DNA from: Cryoendolithus antarcticus
Lineage: Eukaryota; Ascomycota; Dothideomycetes; Cladosporiales; Cladosporiaceae
Length of the DNA stretch: 64,000 bases
NCBI GenBank assembly: GCA_002077065.1
Contig: NAJO01000020.1
Location: 558,001 to 622,000 of the forward strand
Direction of reading: 5' to 3'
Below are positions 32,548-43,273 of this stretch, piece after piece (the stretch's first letter is position 1; the number at the start of each line of letters is the position of its first letter). The notes below the pieces were generated by a model. The model was given only the letters and a program-made list of their open reading frames with translations, ran no database searches and was not told the origin of the DNA. The position numbers and the translations under genes are program-made.

Positions 32548-33089
32548 GAGGCAATATTTGATCATGATGTTCGACGGAGAGATGCTTAGATGCATTGAGA
32601 AGAGTTCTCTGCATCGGAGAAAAGATGCCGGCATGTATGCAGAACTTGGTCGAGATGACTCTGCCAAAAGCCAGTGGCAATGGCTCACGGTTCCGGATCC
32701 GGATCGACTCCTGACCATCCATTGAGCAGCACAGAACGACGGTTTCCCTCGGCGTGTGATGGAGATGCGTCGGATGAACATCCTATACCGCGTACTCCTG
32801 GCCAGCCAGGAGATTGCCGATGAGGCCGATATGGTGACCGGCCAGCCGAATGTGGCGAAAGTGGTCAAATGGACGACGATTGGCGTGTCATAGGAGGAGA
32901 GTGAGAGCACGGCTTTTGCCACGATACGCTTCACTCATGAAGTCGTGAAGTCAAGATACCGTTGCACCTTCCGCAACATGTGTCCGCGCACCTTCCGCAT
33001 CATGCACACCACTTCACTTTCGAAGTCGATGAATCCGCGTCCTCAACACCCGATCACGCAACACATCGCGTACTCTACACCACATCGAC
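32548..33089. other. Intergenic region
   Basis: No gene recognised. Minus-strand frames of up to 137 codons here lack family content. Confidence 0.4.
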
Positions 33090-34112
33090 ATGGGCCGATT
33101 TGCGACTGCTGTCGCCGCAGGTGGCGCAGACGCTATCAATATGCCTCCTCTGGTCGAGCTGCCGAGAATCTCACTATTGGACGCACTCATGCCGAAGTCG
33201 CTGAGCGATCTTGGAAAAGCTGTCAAGGCTGCCAAGGTGAGTGACCATGTTTTGATTTCATTATGAACGCGTAAGATGATCAAGGCTGACCCATAAAAGC
33301 CACCTGCGAAAGAAGAGGTTCCGCCGAGAGCTCCTGTCACCTACTATGAAGTCAAGAAGAACCGCAACGGCTCACGCTCTCTCATTGCCCATCGTGGCGC
33401 CATCGGTGACAACAAAGCTGATAACAAGGCGTCCAACGAGACCAGCAGAAAGGAGAAATCCAAGACCCAGAAAGGGGGAGATGAAGGCAAGGTTGATGCT
33501 CAGATGAAGGGGGACGCGAAGACCGAGATCGAAGGCGCCGATATCGCGTGGACAGCCGACGAAGACGCCAAGATCAAGGCAATGAAGGCAGACAAGAAGT
33601 CATGGAATGAGATCGCTATCGAGATCAGTAGGGCAAAGTGGCAGGTCCAAGCTCGCTTCAAGGAAATTAATGTTGATGGTGCTGCTGGAGACGATAAGGG
33701 CAATGCTAACGGGAATGAAGAGAAGAAAAGCAAGGGTGGGCACCAGGCTGATGGCAACAAGAAAGGCAACAATAATGCCAACGATGGCGGAGGCGAAAAG
33801 GGAAAGAAAGATAAAGCTGACAACGACAACGCCACCAAGCAAGATAAGAAGCCCAACAATCAGAAGTCGCAGCCCTCAAAGTTGGCTACTGAAGACGCCC
33901 GCTTCACTATGGCCGACTGGCAGGCCCTTCAGGAAGACGATCTTTTCAGCTTCAGCGAGCTGCAGTGTCTCAGCGAGATCATCGCCAAGGACCCTGAGAT
34001 GAGCTGGCCACGTATCGCGGCGCGCTTCTTTGACATCACTGGGAGACGAGTGCACGCTGACGATGTGAGGGAGAAGTTTGAGGGACTGGCAGAGAAAGCG
34101 TATGGAGGTTAA
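33090..34112 (+). CDS. Myb/SANT-like domain protein with Lys/Asn-rich linker
   Basis: Exons 33090-33236 and 33300-34112 give 319 residues; the intron has GTGAGT, GCTGACC and AAAAG. One Myb/SANT-like helix set is visible at about residues 130-165 (IAWTADEDAKIKAMKADKKSWNEIAIEI...WQVQARFKEI), keeping the first two spaced Trp residues. A second, divergent one occupies the C-terminus (TMADWQALQ...FSFSELQCLSEIIAKDPEMSWPRIAARFFDITGRRV...). Between them is a linker of Lys, Asn, Gly and Asp repeats. The composition suggests a nuclear DNA- or chromatin-associated protein. No named family recognised. The start at 33090 is the first ATG in frame with exon 2. Confidence 0.7.
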
Positions 34113-34873
34113 GTATCGACGACTGTTGCCCCGAGGAGCGCGTGAGGGCCTGGTGGGCTCCCTGAGAAGGATTCCTGACTCTGACTTCGAGCTATTACCA
34201 TGCTGTGCTATTGATAGTCCGCAGCCCAACTGGACCTCCAGGACAAGACAATGGGTTGGTGGAAGTGTTACGAGACCCTCGCTGGCTTCTTTCGGTCCAC
34301 TCCGGCTACCAGACTTAGACCCTCCAGGCGGCGTGGAGCGTGCTGCTCTGTGGCATGAAGGATCCCACTAGGACATATGATGAGATGAGTCGTGTGTTCA
34401 GTCGATGGCGCGATGAGGCTATAGATAGTATTCGGAAGTAGCACTGTGAAACTCATTGACCAGACTATTCTCATCCCATGCTCTAATATCTCTACCTCGG
34501 GTTTATTGAGTCGCAATCAACGCTCTTGCATCATCACATTCGCATTCGTTCATGGCACTGTGCTATTCATATAGGTGGTGAGCCAGATGAGGTCCACATA
34601 ACCTTCGTACTGCTGCATCTGAACAGCATTCGTGCATTTAACTACCCAAGTGTCCACATGGGACCTAGTCACACGCATTGTAATCACTTAGCGGCCATGG
34701 AAATGTGGGGTTTCAAGAGGTGAAGTCGAAGAAAGAAGCTAAATTAGGTCTGCAAAGATCTGCACTGCCACAGCACAAACTGCCCGATCGGGGTATCTCG
34801 CGTCAAATGTCTCATCTAGCACCGAATTTGCGCCAATCACAGAGTTCTCTAAATAGTCAAACAGACGAAATGC
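34113..34873. other. Intergenic region between convergent genes
   Basis: No gene recognised; several short frames only. Confidence 0.5.
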
Positions 34874-36148
34874 TCAATCCGCTTGCTGGGTCTTAGTTCG
34901 GCCACTCCTCCGCTTCACAAGAGATCTCGCACTTGTTCCGGAGGTTCGGTCACCACGTGTCTCTGATGCGTCTGCCGGTAGATATTCTTGGTCTTCGGGA
35001 TCCTCGCCGTCCGCGTCTGCAGAGGCAGTCTGGCGGGAGCTCGTGCTGTCCTCTCGACCCTTGATGCCGCGGATGGCGCCGCGGGCTCCCTTTCGGGCAC
35101 GGTCGCCCAGGTGGTGGACTTCGTTCTCCTCTTCAAGATCTCCGGCAAGTGTCGTGGTATCCTTACAAGTCGAACCAAAGATCAGGTCTAGTAGTCCAGT
35201 GTGGCCGAAGTTGCACACGTCTCCCCGTTTTGCGGTGACGAAGTGTGCATCTGTACGCCTCGCCATGCCAGCTAGTATGATGCTTGATGGCAGAACAGCG
35301 TAGCCAGAGTTGATGAATAGATCCTCGAGACTGATCAGTACGACGAAGATGTGCCATGTGAGGACATGGAAGCGGAAGAGGTATGCAGGCAGAAATGCTG
35401 GAAACCAGACAGCTAACAGGTAGCAGACTGGGTGATCGTATGCGGCAAGTAGGCTGAACGGTAGTCGCACGCTATGCTGCCACTGCAGATGCCATGTTTT
35501 GAGTGGCGAGTCGTAACTGTGCAACAGGTAGCGATGCACTAAGTAGTGCAGCACACCCCTTACAGCTAACGCCTTAAGCAAATCTTTGGCAATGTTCCAT
35601 GGTAGGGGCACCATCGATGTCACCTTCAAAATGCTACGAGCATGCAGGAAGTCTGTGGTGAGGACCTCGAGAGCAGCTTGCAATGCGATGGCAAGTAGCA
35701 CATTGAATGTGGCAATACCGGCAATCTTCAGCAGGCGCGCGCGGCCGAGCGAAGAAGGCAGGTGCTTGTCGCCGTAGGCTTTGATGCCCTTGCTGGCCGT
35801 TGGCACGGCCGCATCGAAGGCGAGGGAAGCTAGAGCTGGCAGCAAGAAAAACACTAGACGGGCAGCAAGTGTGCCGTACGCTTCCACGTTCAGCGGATCA
35901 TGCGTCAAGATCAATGAGCTCCAGGTCATCCAGAAGAGTAATAGATTGACTGACGTGCTGGTTCCCCCAAAGACAGGTAGAGCCAGAAAGGACAGCAGAG
36001 GTAACGGTAGTGATATGAAGCTTGTGACCTTCGACATAAGACTGCCGTATATCTGCGGAAGACTTGTTGGGAAGCCATATGATCGACCTTGCATGTAGCC
36101 ATTGAAATACAGCGCGTTGTCGCGTAAGCTCTGCACAATGGCAGCCAT
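34874..36148 (-). CDS. Fatty-acid hydroxylase/sterol desaturase superfamily membrane protein
   Basis: Di-iron membrane oxygenase fold of the ERG3/FA-hydroxylase superfamily, likely ER. The frame from the ATG at 36148 (MAAIVQSLRDNALYFNGY) encodes 424 residues with several hydrophobic helices. Histidine clusters of the family are visible: HYLVHRYLLH, then HLQWQH about 12 residues later, and a C-terminal GHTGLLDLIFGS that matches the final H...LD..FG signature. LEDLFINSGYAVLP lies between. Spacing in the third cluster is looser than in ERG3, so catalytic competence should not be assumed. The last 70 residues are charged and disordered (RKGARGAIRGIKGRED...VKRRSGRTKTQQAD). Substrate unknown. The open frame extends 18 codons upstream of the chosen ATG. 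Confidence 0.8.
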   Translation of the reverse strand: MAAIVQSLRDNALYFNGYMQGRSYGFPTSLPQIYGSLMSKVTSFISLPLPLLSFLALPVFGGTSTSVNLLLFWMTWSSLILTHDPLNVEAYGTLAARLVFFLLPALASLAFDAAVPTASKGIKAYGDKHLPSSLGRARLLKIAGIATFNVLLAIALQAALEVLTTDFLHARSILKVTSMVPLPWNIAKDLLKALAVRGVLHYLVHRYLLHSYDSPLKTWHLQWQHSVRLPFSLLAAYDHPVCYLLAVWFPAFLPAYLFRFHVLTWHIFVVLISLEDLFINSGYAVLPSSIILAGMARRTDAHFVTAKRGDVCNFGHTGLLDLIFGSTCKDTTTLAGDLEEENEVHHLGDRARKGARGAIRGIKGREDSTSSRQTASADADGEDPEDQEYLPADASETRGDRTSGTSARSLVKRRSGRTKTQQAD

Positions 36149-37516
36149 CCTTTCCGATGCTGGATTACTGAACGGTACTCTAGATATCAGTCGCGTTCGC
36201 AAGCATCTCTGGATCGACGCGGATTGGCCGAAGCAGATTAGTCAACACACAACAATGGCTCCATAGGGCTGTTGCGTATAGATCCCGATAATATTGCCGC
36301 TATCAGAGTGTTGCGGGCGGGTCGAGCTCGGTGCCAGTCGGTGCGGGCGCAATGTTACAGTTGTTGTGATGAGTAAACTAAGGTGGTGAGAGTGTGACGC
36401 CATCTTGGCCATGTGGCTTGCTATTTAGCGAGATCCGAATTGTCATCCGAACTTGACGCTCCACGATCTCCTCCAGACTATCGGTCTCTATTCTTGCGAC
36501 CACGACTCGATCGTCCATTCGGATGGCAATCCGCGGTAGACCTGCGTCTGCTAGGTGATCAATGATACGATTACGTCGTATTACAATTGCCATACTGAGG
36601 GCGGCTCATCAGTGCAAGCAAGCCACCAACAGCTTTGCTGCCCATTGAAGTCGAACTCAGCCCCATTATTCAATACCGCACCTCTAACGTTCACGCTATG
36701 CGCCGATGAGAGCGTCGTCTGGCTGCCGAGTCTAGCTCCAATGTGGTAACGACCCGGGGTCGCCTGTCGAGCAAGGCCGGCGCTATGTTGGAAGGTAGAA
36801 CATCATCTTCGCACCACCATGGCGAGGTGACATCAAATAGAGCGGCTTCAATGCAATCGACAGGGCTGAAGGAGCTGTGTGTATCACCGACGATCCGCTC
36901 TGCAACCGGACTTGCATACGCCAAGAACTACGAAGCTGTTGGTTATCTCAGCAATTGCGTAGAACGCACTTCTGCTTACCCACCCGCGCAAGCGGGCCGA
37001 GCTGCATTACATGCTCCCGCGACCTTCTTTGCTTTAGCTAAGATCCGCAATATCCTGACGAGGTCGCCTGCAGGTCGATTTCCAAATAGCAGCCTTATGC
37101 TAGCTAATCACCATGCACCTTACTCGTAAATCGATTAACTGTCCACCAATAAGATCGAGCGTCATATGCTCGGATTTAGGCAGGTATGGCCTACTTCTAC
37201 CGTAGCCATGGTGGCAGCATCGTGACGCTACTAGATCGATCTGTGAGTGATGACATGAGGGAGATGTAATCACAGACCGACTCCTAGATGTAAGTGGCAG
37301 TATTTCGTATGCCTTCTCCTTACGATGCATAACAGCTCAAGGCAGCTTCTTACTACAGCTCTGCAATTCTCTCATTGGCATCCACATATATCCTGTGGGT
37401 ACATATCCTTCAGCTTCGTGGCGTTTGATTGCCACCTCAATATCCGCGACAAAGACTCCCCGGTCGGCCATTAGCACGATCGATCGTACTTTCGCCACAA
37501 ACTATTACAAACCTAG
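36149..37516. other. Long intergenic region
   Basis: About 1.4 kb between divergent genes. One plus-strand frame (36743-37129, 128 codons) has no recognisable content and I do not call it. No repeats or RNA genes seen. Confidence 0.4.
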
Positions 37517-38482
37517 ATGGGAAACCCACAGTCCGGATACAACATGCTTCCACCTGCTCAACGGAGGGACAATCCGTCACATTCACCGCCAATCTCCTCG
37601 ATCGAAGAGTTCAGGATCACTACCACCAACGAGAATTGGCGAGGCAAGAACGATCCGGCCGAACGCCGACGTATTCAGAACCGCATCAACCAACGCGCAT
37701 TCCGCGAACGACAGCGTGCAGGCGAGTCGTCGAAGTCATATCGACCTCGGAGCAACTCTGCGGCGACTTCTCGCTCTCCTGGGACGCCACTGGCGCTGAG
37801 CGAGAATGAAGGCTCTGATCGAGGCACTGGAGACGAGAGTGACAAGGATGAGAGTGGCAGCGACGACGGAGATCAAGATGATGACGACGCTAAAGAACAC
37901 GGCTCAGACGACAGCAGCGGGCGTACCGGTAGGCAATCATCTACGGCGACGCTTCAACTTCGGGCCCAGGCTACCGCGCAAGGCAGAGACGAACTCGCTC
38001 AACTCATCAAACGCAACTTCACGCAAGCCGTCGTGGCCAACGCACGACATTTGGATCTCAACCCAGTGGCCCTTCGCGCCGGCACTGCGACGCTCACCCC
38101 TCGACCACGCAACCCTGCAACATGCCCTGCAACCCTCAAACCGATCGAGCTGCAGTATCAGCTCCCTCACGACCCCATGATCGACACAATCCCACACCCC
38201 CGTCTCCGCTTCAACATCCTCCGTGCGGTCGCGACACGTCGGCTCGATCCCTCACGCTTCAGCGCATGCATGCGCCTCTCGGGGACCATGCACAACCTGA
38301 ACGGCGAGCCAAAACGCGGTGGCCTGATCGTCTGGACGCAAACACCTGATGTTCTGGCCAGCTGGGAGCTGAGCGAAGGTTTCATGGGGATCTGGGGGTA
38401 TCTGCTTGAAGGATGTGACGACTTCATTAGAGCGAGCAATGTTTGGCGCGGTAGGAGAGGGGAAGCGTTGTTCCCTGTCTGA
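37517..38482 (+). CDS. bZIP-type regulator with DUF3425 C-terminal domain
   Basis: Fungal transcription-factor-like protein of 321 residues. A bZIP basic region is clear at about 47-70 (DPAERRRIQNRINQRAFRERQR). A regular leucine zipper does not follow: after RERQRAG the chain turns into Ser-rich and then strongly acidic sequence (DESDKDESGSDDGDQDDDD). The C-terminal half fits DUF3425, which often accompanies this basic region: LQYQLPHDPMIDTIPHPRLRFNILRA, GGLIVWTQTPDVLASWELSEGFMGIWGYLLEGCDDFIRASN. Such proteins are usually pathway or stress regulators with unknown targets. There is no biosynthetic cluster around it. Start ATG at 37517; no intron needed. Confidence 0.85.
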   Translation: MGNPQSGYNMLPPAQRRDNPSHSPPISSIEEFRITTTNENWRGKNDPAERRRIQNRINQRAFRERQRAGESSKSYRPRSNSAATSRSPGTPLALSENEGSDRGTGDESDKDESGSDDGDQDDDDAKEHGSDDSSGRTGRQSSTATLQLRAQATAQGRDELAQLIKRNFTQAVVANARHLDLNPVALRAGTATLTPRPRNPATCPATLKPIELQYQLPHDPMIDTIPHPRLRFNILRAVATRRLDPSRFSACMRLSGTMHNLNGEPKRGGLIVWTQTPDVLASWELSEGFMGIWGYLLEGCDDFIRASNVWRGRRGEALFPV

Positions 38483-39324
38483 AGTGGACTGATTGTGGTG
38501 CAATGGGTGGCGTCGGTCGAAAAGTGGGCTTCGGCTGGAGAGGGCGGGATTTTAATGTTAGCGACGGCGCTGGGGAGCATCTGGTGATCTGTGAAGTATG
38601 ACGGATCACCTGGAGGCAGACACATTCGCTTTCCGGGATGGGGTAGAAGGCGTACTGGTGACAATTCATTGCTTTGGGAGACGATTTGGAATGCATGGAC
38701 GGCACTTTGCACGGATGTCTTCAGAGACGAAGTCGCGCACATTGGCTGTATATACACACTCGCTCGGAGAACTTCAATCAGGTCGGCGTTTGATATTACG
38801 GCAGATGTTACACCATACAATTGAGGGCCTCACGGGTCAGTAGTCAAGTCAATACGTGTGTCTCATTTCCTCTCTACTCAAAGAGCACGCCCTTGGCGCA
38901 AGTCCGCACATTACATCACTTCTCCATCTCGCAGCAAGGCAACGCAAACGCCATCCTCAACGTCAATCTTGGGGTATCTCCGAAGCAAGCTCATCCTGCA
39001 CCCGAATGTAAAGAGCCAACAATCCCATCGCTATGCAAGAAGCCCAAAATCCAAGACGCGGAAGAGTAAGATTGGTACTGTACGACACAAAAGATCGATT
39101 GTAAGGACGCTACTAGGAAATCCGTGCTGATATGCGTGTATCAAAGAGGTCCAGAAAGCATGAGCAGAGAAGGGGTATAGTTCTGTCCATGCGAATACAT
39201 CCGAAGTGTTCCATAAGCCAACGCCAGTTGAAGTTGCGTATCCTGGGGTAAGATGTGATCGGTGGGAGCTCGATTGCGAGTCCGAAGGGTGGTATCATGC
39301 AGTGGGCACAGTCGGCTAGTAATT
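38483..39324. other. Intergenic region between convergent genes
   Basis: About 840 bp with no recognised gene; short overlapping frames only. Confidence 0.5.
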
Positions 39325-41309
39325 TTACTGGAAGCCCTGTCCATACTGTTGCATATTGCCCGGGGTGGTCCAGCCCTGCATGCCGGATTGCGGCGCGCCA
39401 CTGCTTTGCATGTTGTATTGCTGCGGTGATGGACTAGGTTGGTACATGTTGCGGTTCATTTGATTGTAAGCAGAATTCTGCATGCCGCCGATCTGGCCGT
39501 AAGCCATGGCGTTCTGGCCGGGCAGCTGTGGAGGCGGCATCTGCCCAGGCTGCTGATGTTGTTGATATTGTGGTAGACTATGCGCCTGCGAAAGTGGTGA
39601 AGGCTGAGCTTGTGGCCACATCTGTCCCTGCGGGTAGGCGCCATATGAGGGTGTCTGTCGATGCTGTTGACCAGGATTCATGCTCATCGATGGAGACCCT
39701 TGATGCAGCTGAGAAGGAGGTCGCATGGTTTGCACAGGTGACATCGAGCTTGCTGAGCCAGGATAGGCATTATAAGTCTGCGGCATCATCTGGGGATTCG
39801 CCTGCGGAGTTGGATCTTGCGAATATCGAGCTTGACCACTACCTGCGACTGCTTGTGGCGATTGTAAGTGCTGGGGTGCAACGGTACCGGGATCTGCCTC
39901 CACTTGCGTACTTTGCGTCACGGGCTGCTCATGTGGTCGTTTCCAGTAGTTGTCCAGGTATTGCTCCCTGTGATGGCGTTGTGCACCGAGCTGCTTGTTA
40001 TACTCGGCAGCCTGAGTGACCTGCATCTTCATCTCCGCCGCACTACTCGCTTGAGTGCGGTCTTGGTATGGAGGGCCAGTGATCTCCTGCCTTGGCCGAA
40101 TGACACCGTAGGTGCTGGCTCTCAGCTCATCGCCGGGTATGTGTATCATTGGCAAAGGAGCCAGCGAGGAAGCCTGTAGCCCAGGTGGCGGGATGTCGAG
40201 ACCGTTGGTGTTGTAGATGATCTCACTCTGCCCAAGCTGCGCGTATGCATTGTTGTTAGCCTCACGAGCAGCCTGCTGCTCTCGGGCTTTTGCAGCGCCT
40301 GGTCGCTTCTCGCCCGCTGCGTCTTCCTCTGTGAAGCCTTGCTTACGAGCTTTGGCTTCCCAGTAATCATCGCGCACCTTGCGGCCATTCTCGATGAGCC
40401 TGGCGCCGAATTGGCGGAACATGGACCGCGCGGTGACGATGGCAATCTGCCGAGATCGATATGAGTATGGTAGGATCTCTTGCTGTATCAGATTGTCCTT
40501 CTCGGTTTGATTTGCAATAATCTTGTACAGCGATCGGTTCTTGTTGAAGAGAAGGTACGAGTCCCGATAGCCCAAGATACGAGCACACTCTGTAGCCAGC
40601 ATGAATAGCTTCTCTCCTCGATTAGGTACTTGAAAGGTTCGACATCTGTACTTTCGATTGTCGAGTGGGTAGCCGTGTGCTGATACTTTAGCCTCGCCGT
40701 CAGGATCAATCTCACGTGGTATGTATTCGTCGCCTTCTGGGCCAAGTTGGTCTGTGGTATGGTCCCGCACCGTTGGCAGGGCTTTCACCATGGTCGGTTT
40801 TGTAGCCGATCCTGGCGTCACTTGTTTGGGTGACGTGAGACTAGACCCTTGGTGCGGAAGTGTATCAGCTCGCGCTCGGGGCGTCTGCACTGATGGTGAC
40901 TGCGCAGCGAGTGACATGGTCCCAGTTCTTGATGGTGATTGAGGAATCAGATTCATCGACTTCGTGCGTTTGACGGACTTGCCGTCATCTACGCATAGTA
41001 TGTCAGCACGTTAAGTGTAGACACAATGCTGATGGTAATCTACGCACTTGCAGCTTGCCCGCCTGTATTCCCTCCAAGATCTTCAGGTGATCGGTTGCGC
41101 TTTGTGCCTCGCGGACTGGGCTGCGATAGCAAGTCTGGCGCGATCGTCGAAGCTGGTGATGAGATCAGCACTGTATGATTTCTGGTCAGACGACGGCGGC
41201 CTGTCAAGATCATGGAATGCTTGTAGTCGCATCGCGCCTGACCGATCTGACGGGAGAGCTTACCTGGAGCATTGTTCAGAGCCGCCGGGTTGATCGTGCC
41301 CGAGTCCAT
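39325..41309 (-). CDS. Chromatin-remodelling complex subunit, Rsc7/Swp82 (Npl6) family
   Basis: Subunit of RSC or SWI/SNF remodellers in the nucleus. Exons 41309-41264, 41152-41048 and 40988-39325 give 604 residues. Introns have clear signals (GTAAGC...GCTGATC...CACCAG; GTGCGT...GCTGACATACTATGCGTAG). After a Ser/Pro-rich start comes the conserved block at about 120-250: DEYIPREIDPDGEAKVSAHGYPL, YRCRTFQVPNRGEKLFMLATECARILGYRDSYLLFNKNRSL, and YSYRSRQIAIVTARSMFRQFGARLIENGRKVRDDYWE. These are diagnostic of Npl6/Rsc7. The C-terminal 250 residues are Gln/Pro/Met/Ser-rich and disordered. The start MDSGTINPAALNNAP is inferred; the frame runs on upstream to another ATG (MLAALSAQ). Confidence 0.85.
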
Positions 41310-42154
41310 TGCATATGTATGTTGAGCAGACAGCGCTGCCAGCATCCCATCCCGTCGTTGCTTCACCACCTGCTACCAACGGCCGGTCGTCGCACAGCGC
41401 CGCTCAATCTCGGTCCCTGTGTTGGTAGATGCGCGCCAAGTACGCAGTGTCTGACCCGCAATCCGGGATTCGGTAAGGATGTCTGGCCCAGTGAGGTTCA
41501 ATATGCGCGTCGTTGCGCGCAAGTTGGCGATGATGTGGATGCGCTTGAGCTGCTGGAGGCTGATTGCGCCCGCCTTGTATTGGCGCCTGCACGCGCACTA
41601 ACGTCGCTGGCGCCCTTCCCACGGCGGCGATCGTGCAGGATAGAGTCTGCCGAGTCAGCAACACGATCTGGCGACGGGGATTGCGACGCAAGGTGGTGTC
41701 GCCTGCAAGCTGTTTGGTGCTTGAGGCTTGAAGTGAGGGCGTGCCGTGCGGCGGCGAGTAACGAGGAACGAGCCGCGCTGGACGAATGACGCAACGCTGA
41801 TGTGAGTCCGTGCACATCAGGTGCAGCTGACAGAGCTAGACGCGGGCAAGAGCTTCGATGCGTCTTCGATAGTCAAGCCGCGACAGATCGAGGAGTCATC
41901 TGCAGATGCTGTCACGAGGTTGCGTGTCCCTTTTGCGCAGTCGCGGAGTGCATGCCCGAGGCTCACCGCGATCTGAAGAGCGCCGCGGAGACGAGCACAA
42001 AGGACCAGGAGTCGCACCAGTAATGTAAGGGATCTATCGCAAGGTGCATGCAGCAAGGTGGGCTGGATCTGGCATTCGCACTGGCTCTCTGCATCTCCAG
42101 ACTCTAGCTAATCCGTCCCGAGCTGACGGGAGATTTTCGCGGGCATTGCTGCGT

Positions 42155-42210
42155 GCGCGACATGGAAGGGCCTGCTGCCAGACCGCTGCAATGAAAGCTT
42201 TGTACCTACC
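42155..42210 (+). repeat. Duplicated ~55-bp motif, copy A
   Basis: Starts GCGCGACATGGAAGGGCC and runs through AGACCGCTGCAATGAAAGC to TTTGT and ACCTACC. It aligns with copy B at 42638-42700 with scattered substitutions and small gaps. Direct orientation, about 480 bp apart. Confidence 0.7.
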
Positions 42211-42637
42211 TTTCTAAACCGAGTGCTGTCAGACTCAAGACGTGATGCGACCATATATTCTTTTATGGTTTTCGACCTCGGACGACTCTGCGAACTCGGT
42301 GCATCTATCCATGTCAGCAGGGCCGTCACCAGTGGAAGACTCCGGTCAGCTAGCGAAAGGTGCTCGATCTCTCGCCCACTGAAGATCTCCATGAAAGATC
42401 GAATCTACGAAAGAAATGTTGACATACATGCGGTCCGATTAAGCTCATGTCTCAAGCTCATGAGATGCGAAGTGAAGGCAGGCGCGTGAGTATGAATGTT
42501 CCTTCCCTGCAACACAATGGCCTCGGACCGCAGGCTTTTCTCAAAGTCTGCAATTGTCTCAATGGTCGAGCTGAAGTGCCCGTGACACGCACTGTAAGAC
42601 TGGGAAAGCATCTCGAATGATGTAGAGCAAGAGAAGC

Positions 42638-42700
42638 GCGCGACATGGAAGCGCCTGATATGCTAGACCGCTACAAATGAAAGCTTTGTGCATACACCTA
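42638..42700 (+). repeat. Duplicated ~60-bp motif, copy B
   Basis: Starts GCGCGACATGGAAGCGCC and continues with AGACCGCTACAAATGAAAGC, TTTGT and then ACACCTA. It matches copy A with a few substitutions and insertions, so the duplication is not new. No coding frame is shared between the copies. Confidence 0.7.
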
Positions 42701-43176
42701 CTCTTGCTATGCTTCAATCTCATCCTCCTAACGGAGCCACTTTGTTTGAACTACACATGTGGGCTCGAGTAATTAGAATATTTTCTTGGGGTCTGCCTTC
42801 CCACTCCTTTTCACGAGTGGACGAAGCTAAGAATCTGATTTATGTGCTTAGCTGAGGTTGTAGTAGGAGCCTGGGTTTATGAGATCGTCTAGGTTCCGAC
42901 AAGCACATAAGGAACGGTTTTGATTTTGCTTCTTTACACTCGCCTTTGCTTCCGGACTGATCAGATCTGGTTCTGCGCCAGCATCAACGACTTGCTGATC
43001 ATATGTGATCGTCCTGGTACTCTTCAACCGTCTACAATTCGATCCCACTCGGTGGTCAGGTTCCACACTTGTTGAGACCTTGGAGTCGCATTTCGAGTGA
43101 CATCGGAGCAACGGAGCCTACAAAGCACGTGAACTGTCCCACGCTGCAACCATTTCCCCGCAACGTTATACTACAT

Positions 43177-43193
43177 ATCATTTATATAATGAT
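43177..43193. promoter_or_regulatory. Palindrome enclosing a TATA-like element upstream of the hydrolase
   Basis: ATCATT, TATAT, AATGAT: perfect 6-bp arms around a TATA core, about 80 bp before the ATG at 43274. The distance suits a TATA box for that gene. Whether the palindrome is bound by a regulator is unknown. Confidence 0.4.
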
Positions 43194-43273
43194 GTAGCGC
43201 TCGCACGCCCTCACGGTCAATATGCTCCCGCCCGTATCTTCCAGATAGTGCAACCCCAGCAACGCTCTTGGCC

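Larger units (their letters stand above)
41310..43273. other. Longest intergenic region (about 2 kb)
   Basis: Lies between the divergent Rsc7-like and hydrolase genes. Frames of up to 204 codons on both strands at 41175-41817 are GC-driven and lack recognisable content. The notable contents are the duplicated motif at 42155 and 42638 and a TATA-bearing palindrome at 43177-43193. Confidence 0.45.

Noticed and set aside
36743..37129. Plus-strand 128-codon frame in the 36-37.5 kb gap
   Set aside because: No recognisable motif, no clear promoter or splice context. Too weak to call.
41175..41817. Overlapping frames of 105-204 codons on both strands upstream of the Rsc7-like gene
   Set aside because: GC-rich leader or intergenic DNA with few stops; the translations have no ordered or family-like segments, and part of the span is intron or exon of the Rsc7-like gene.
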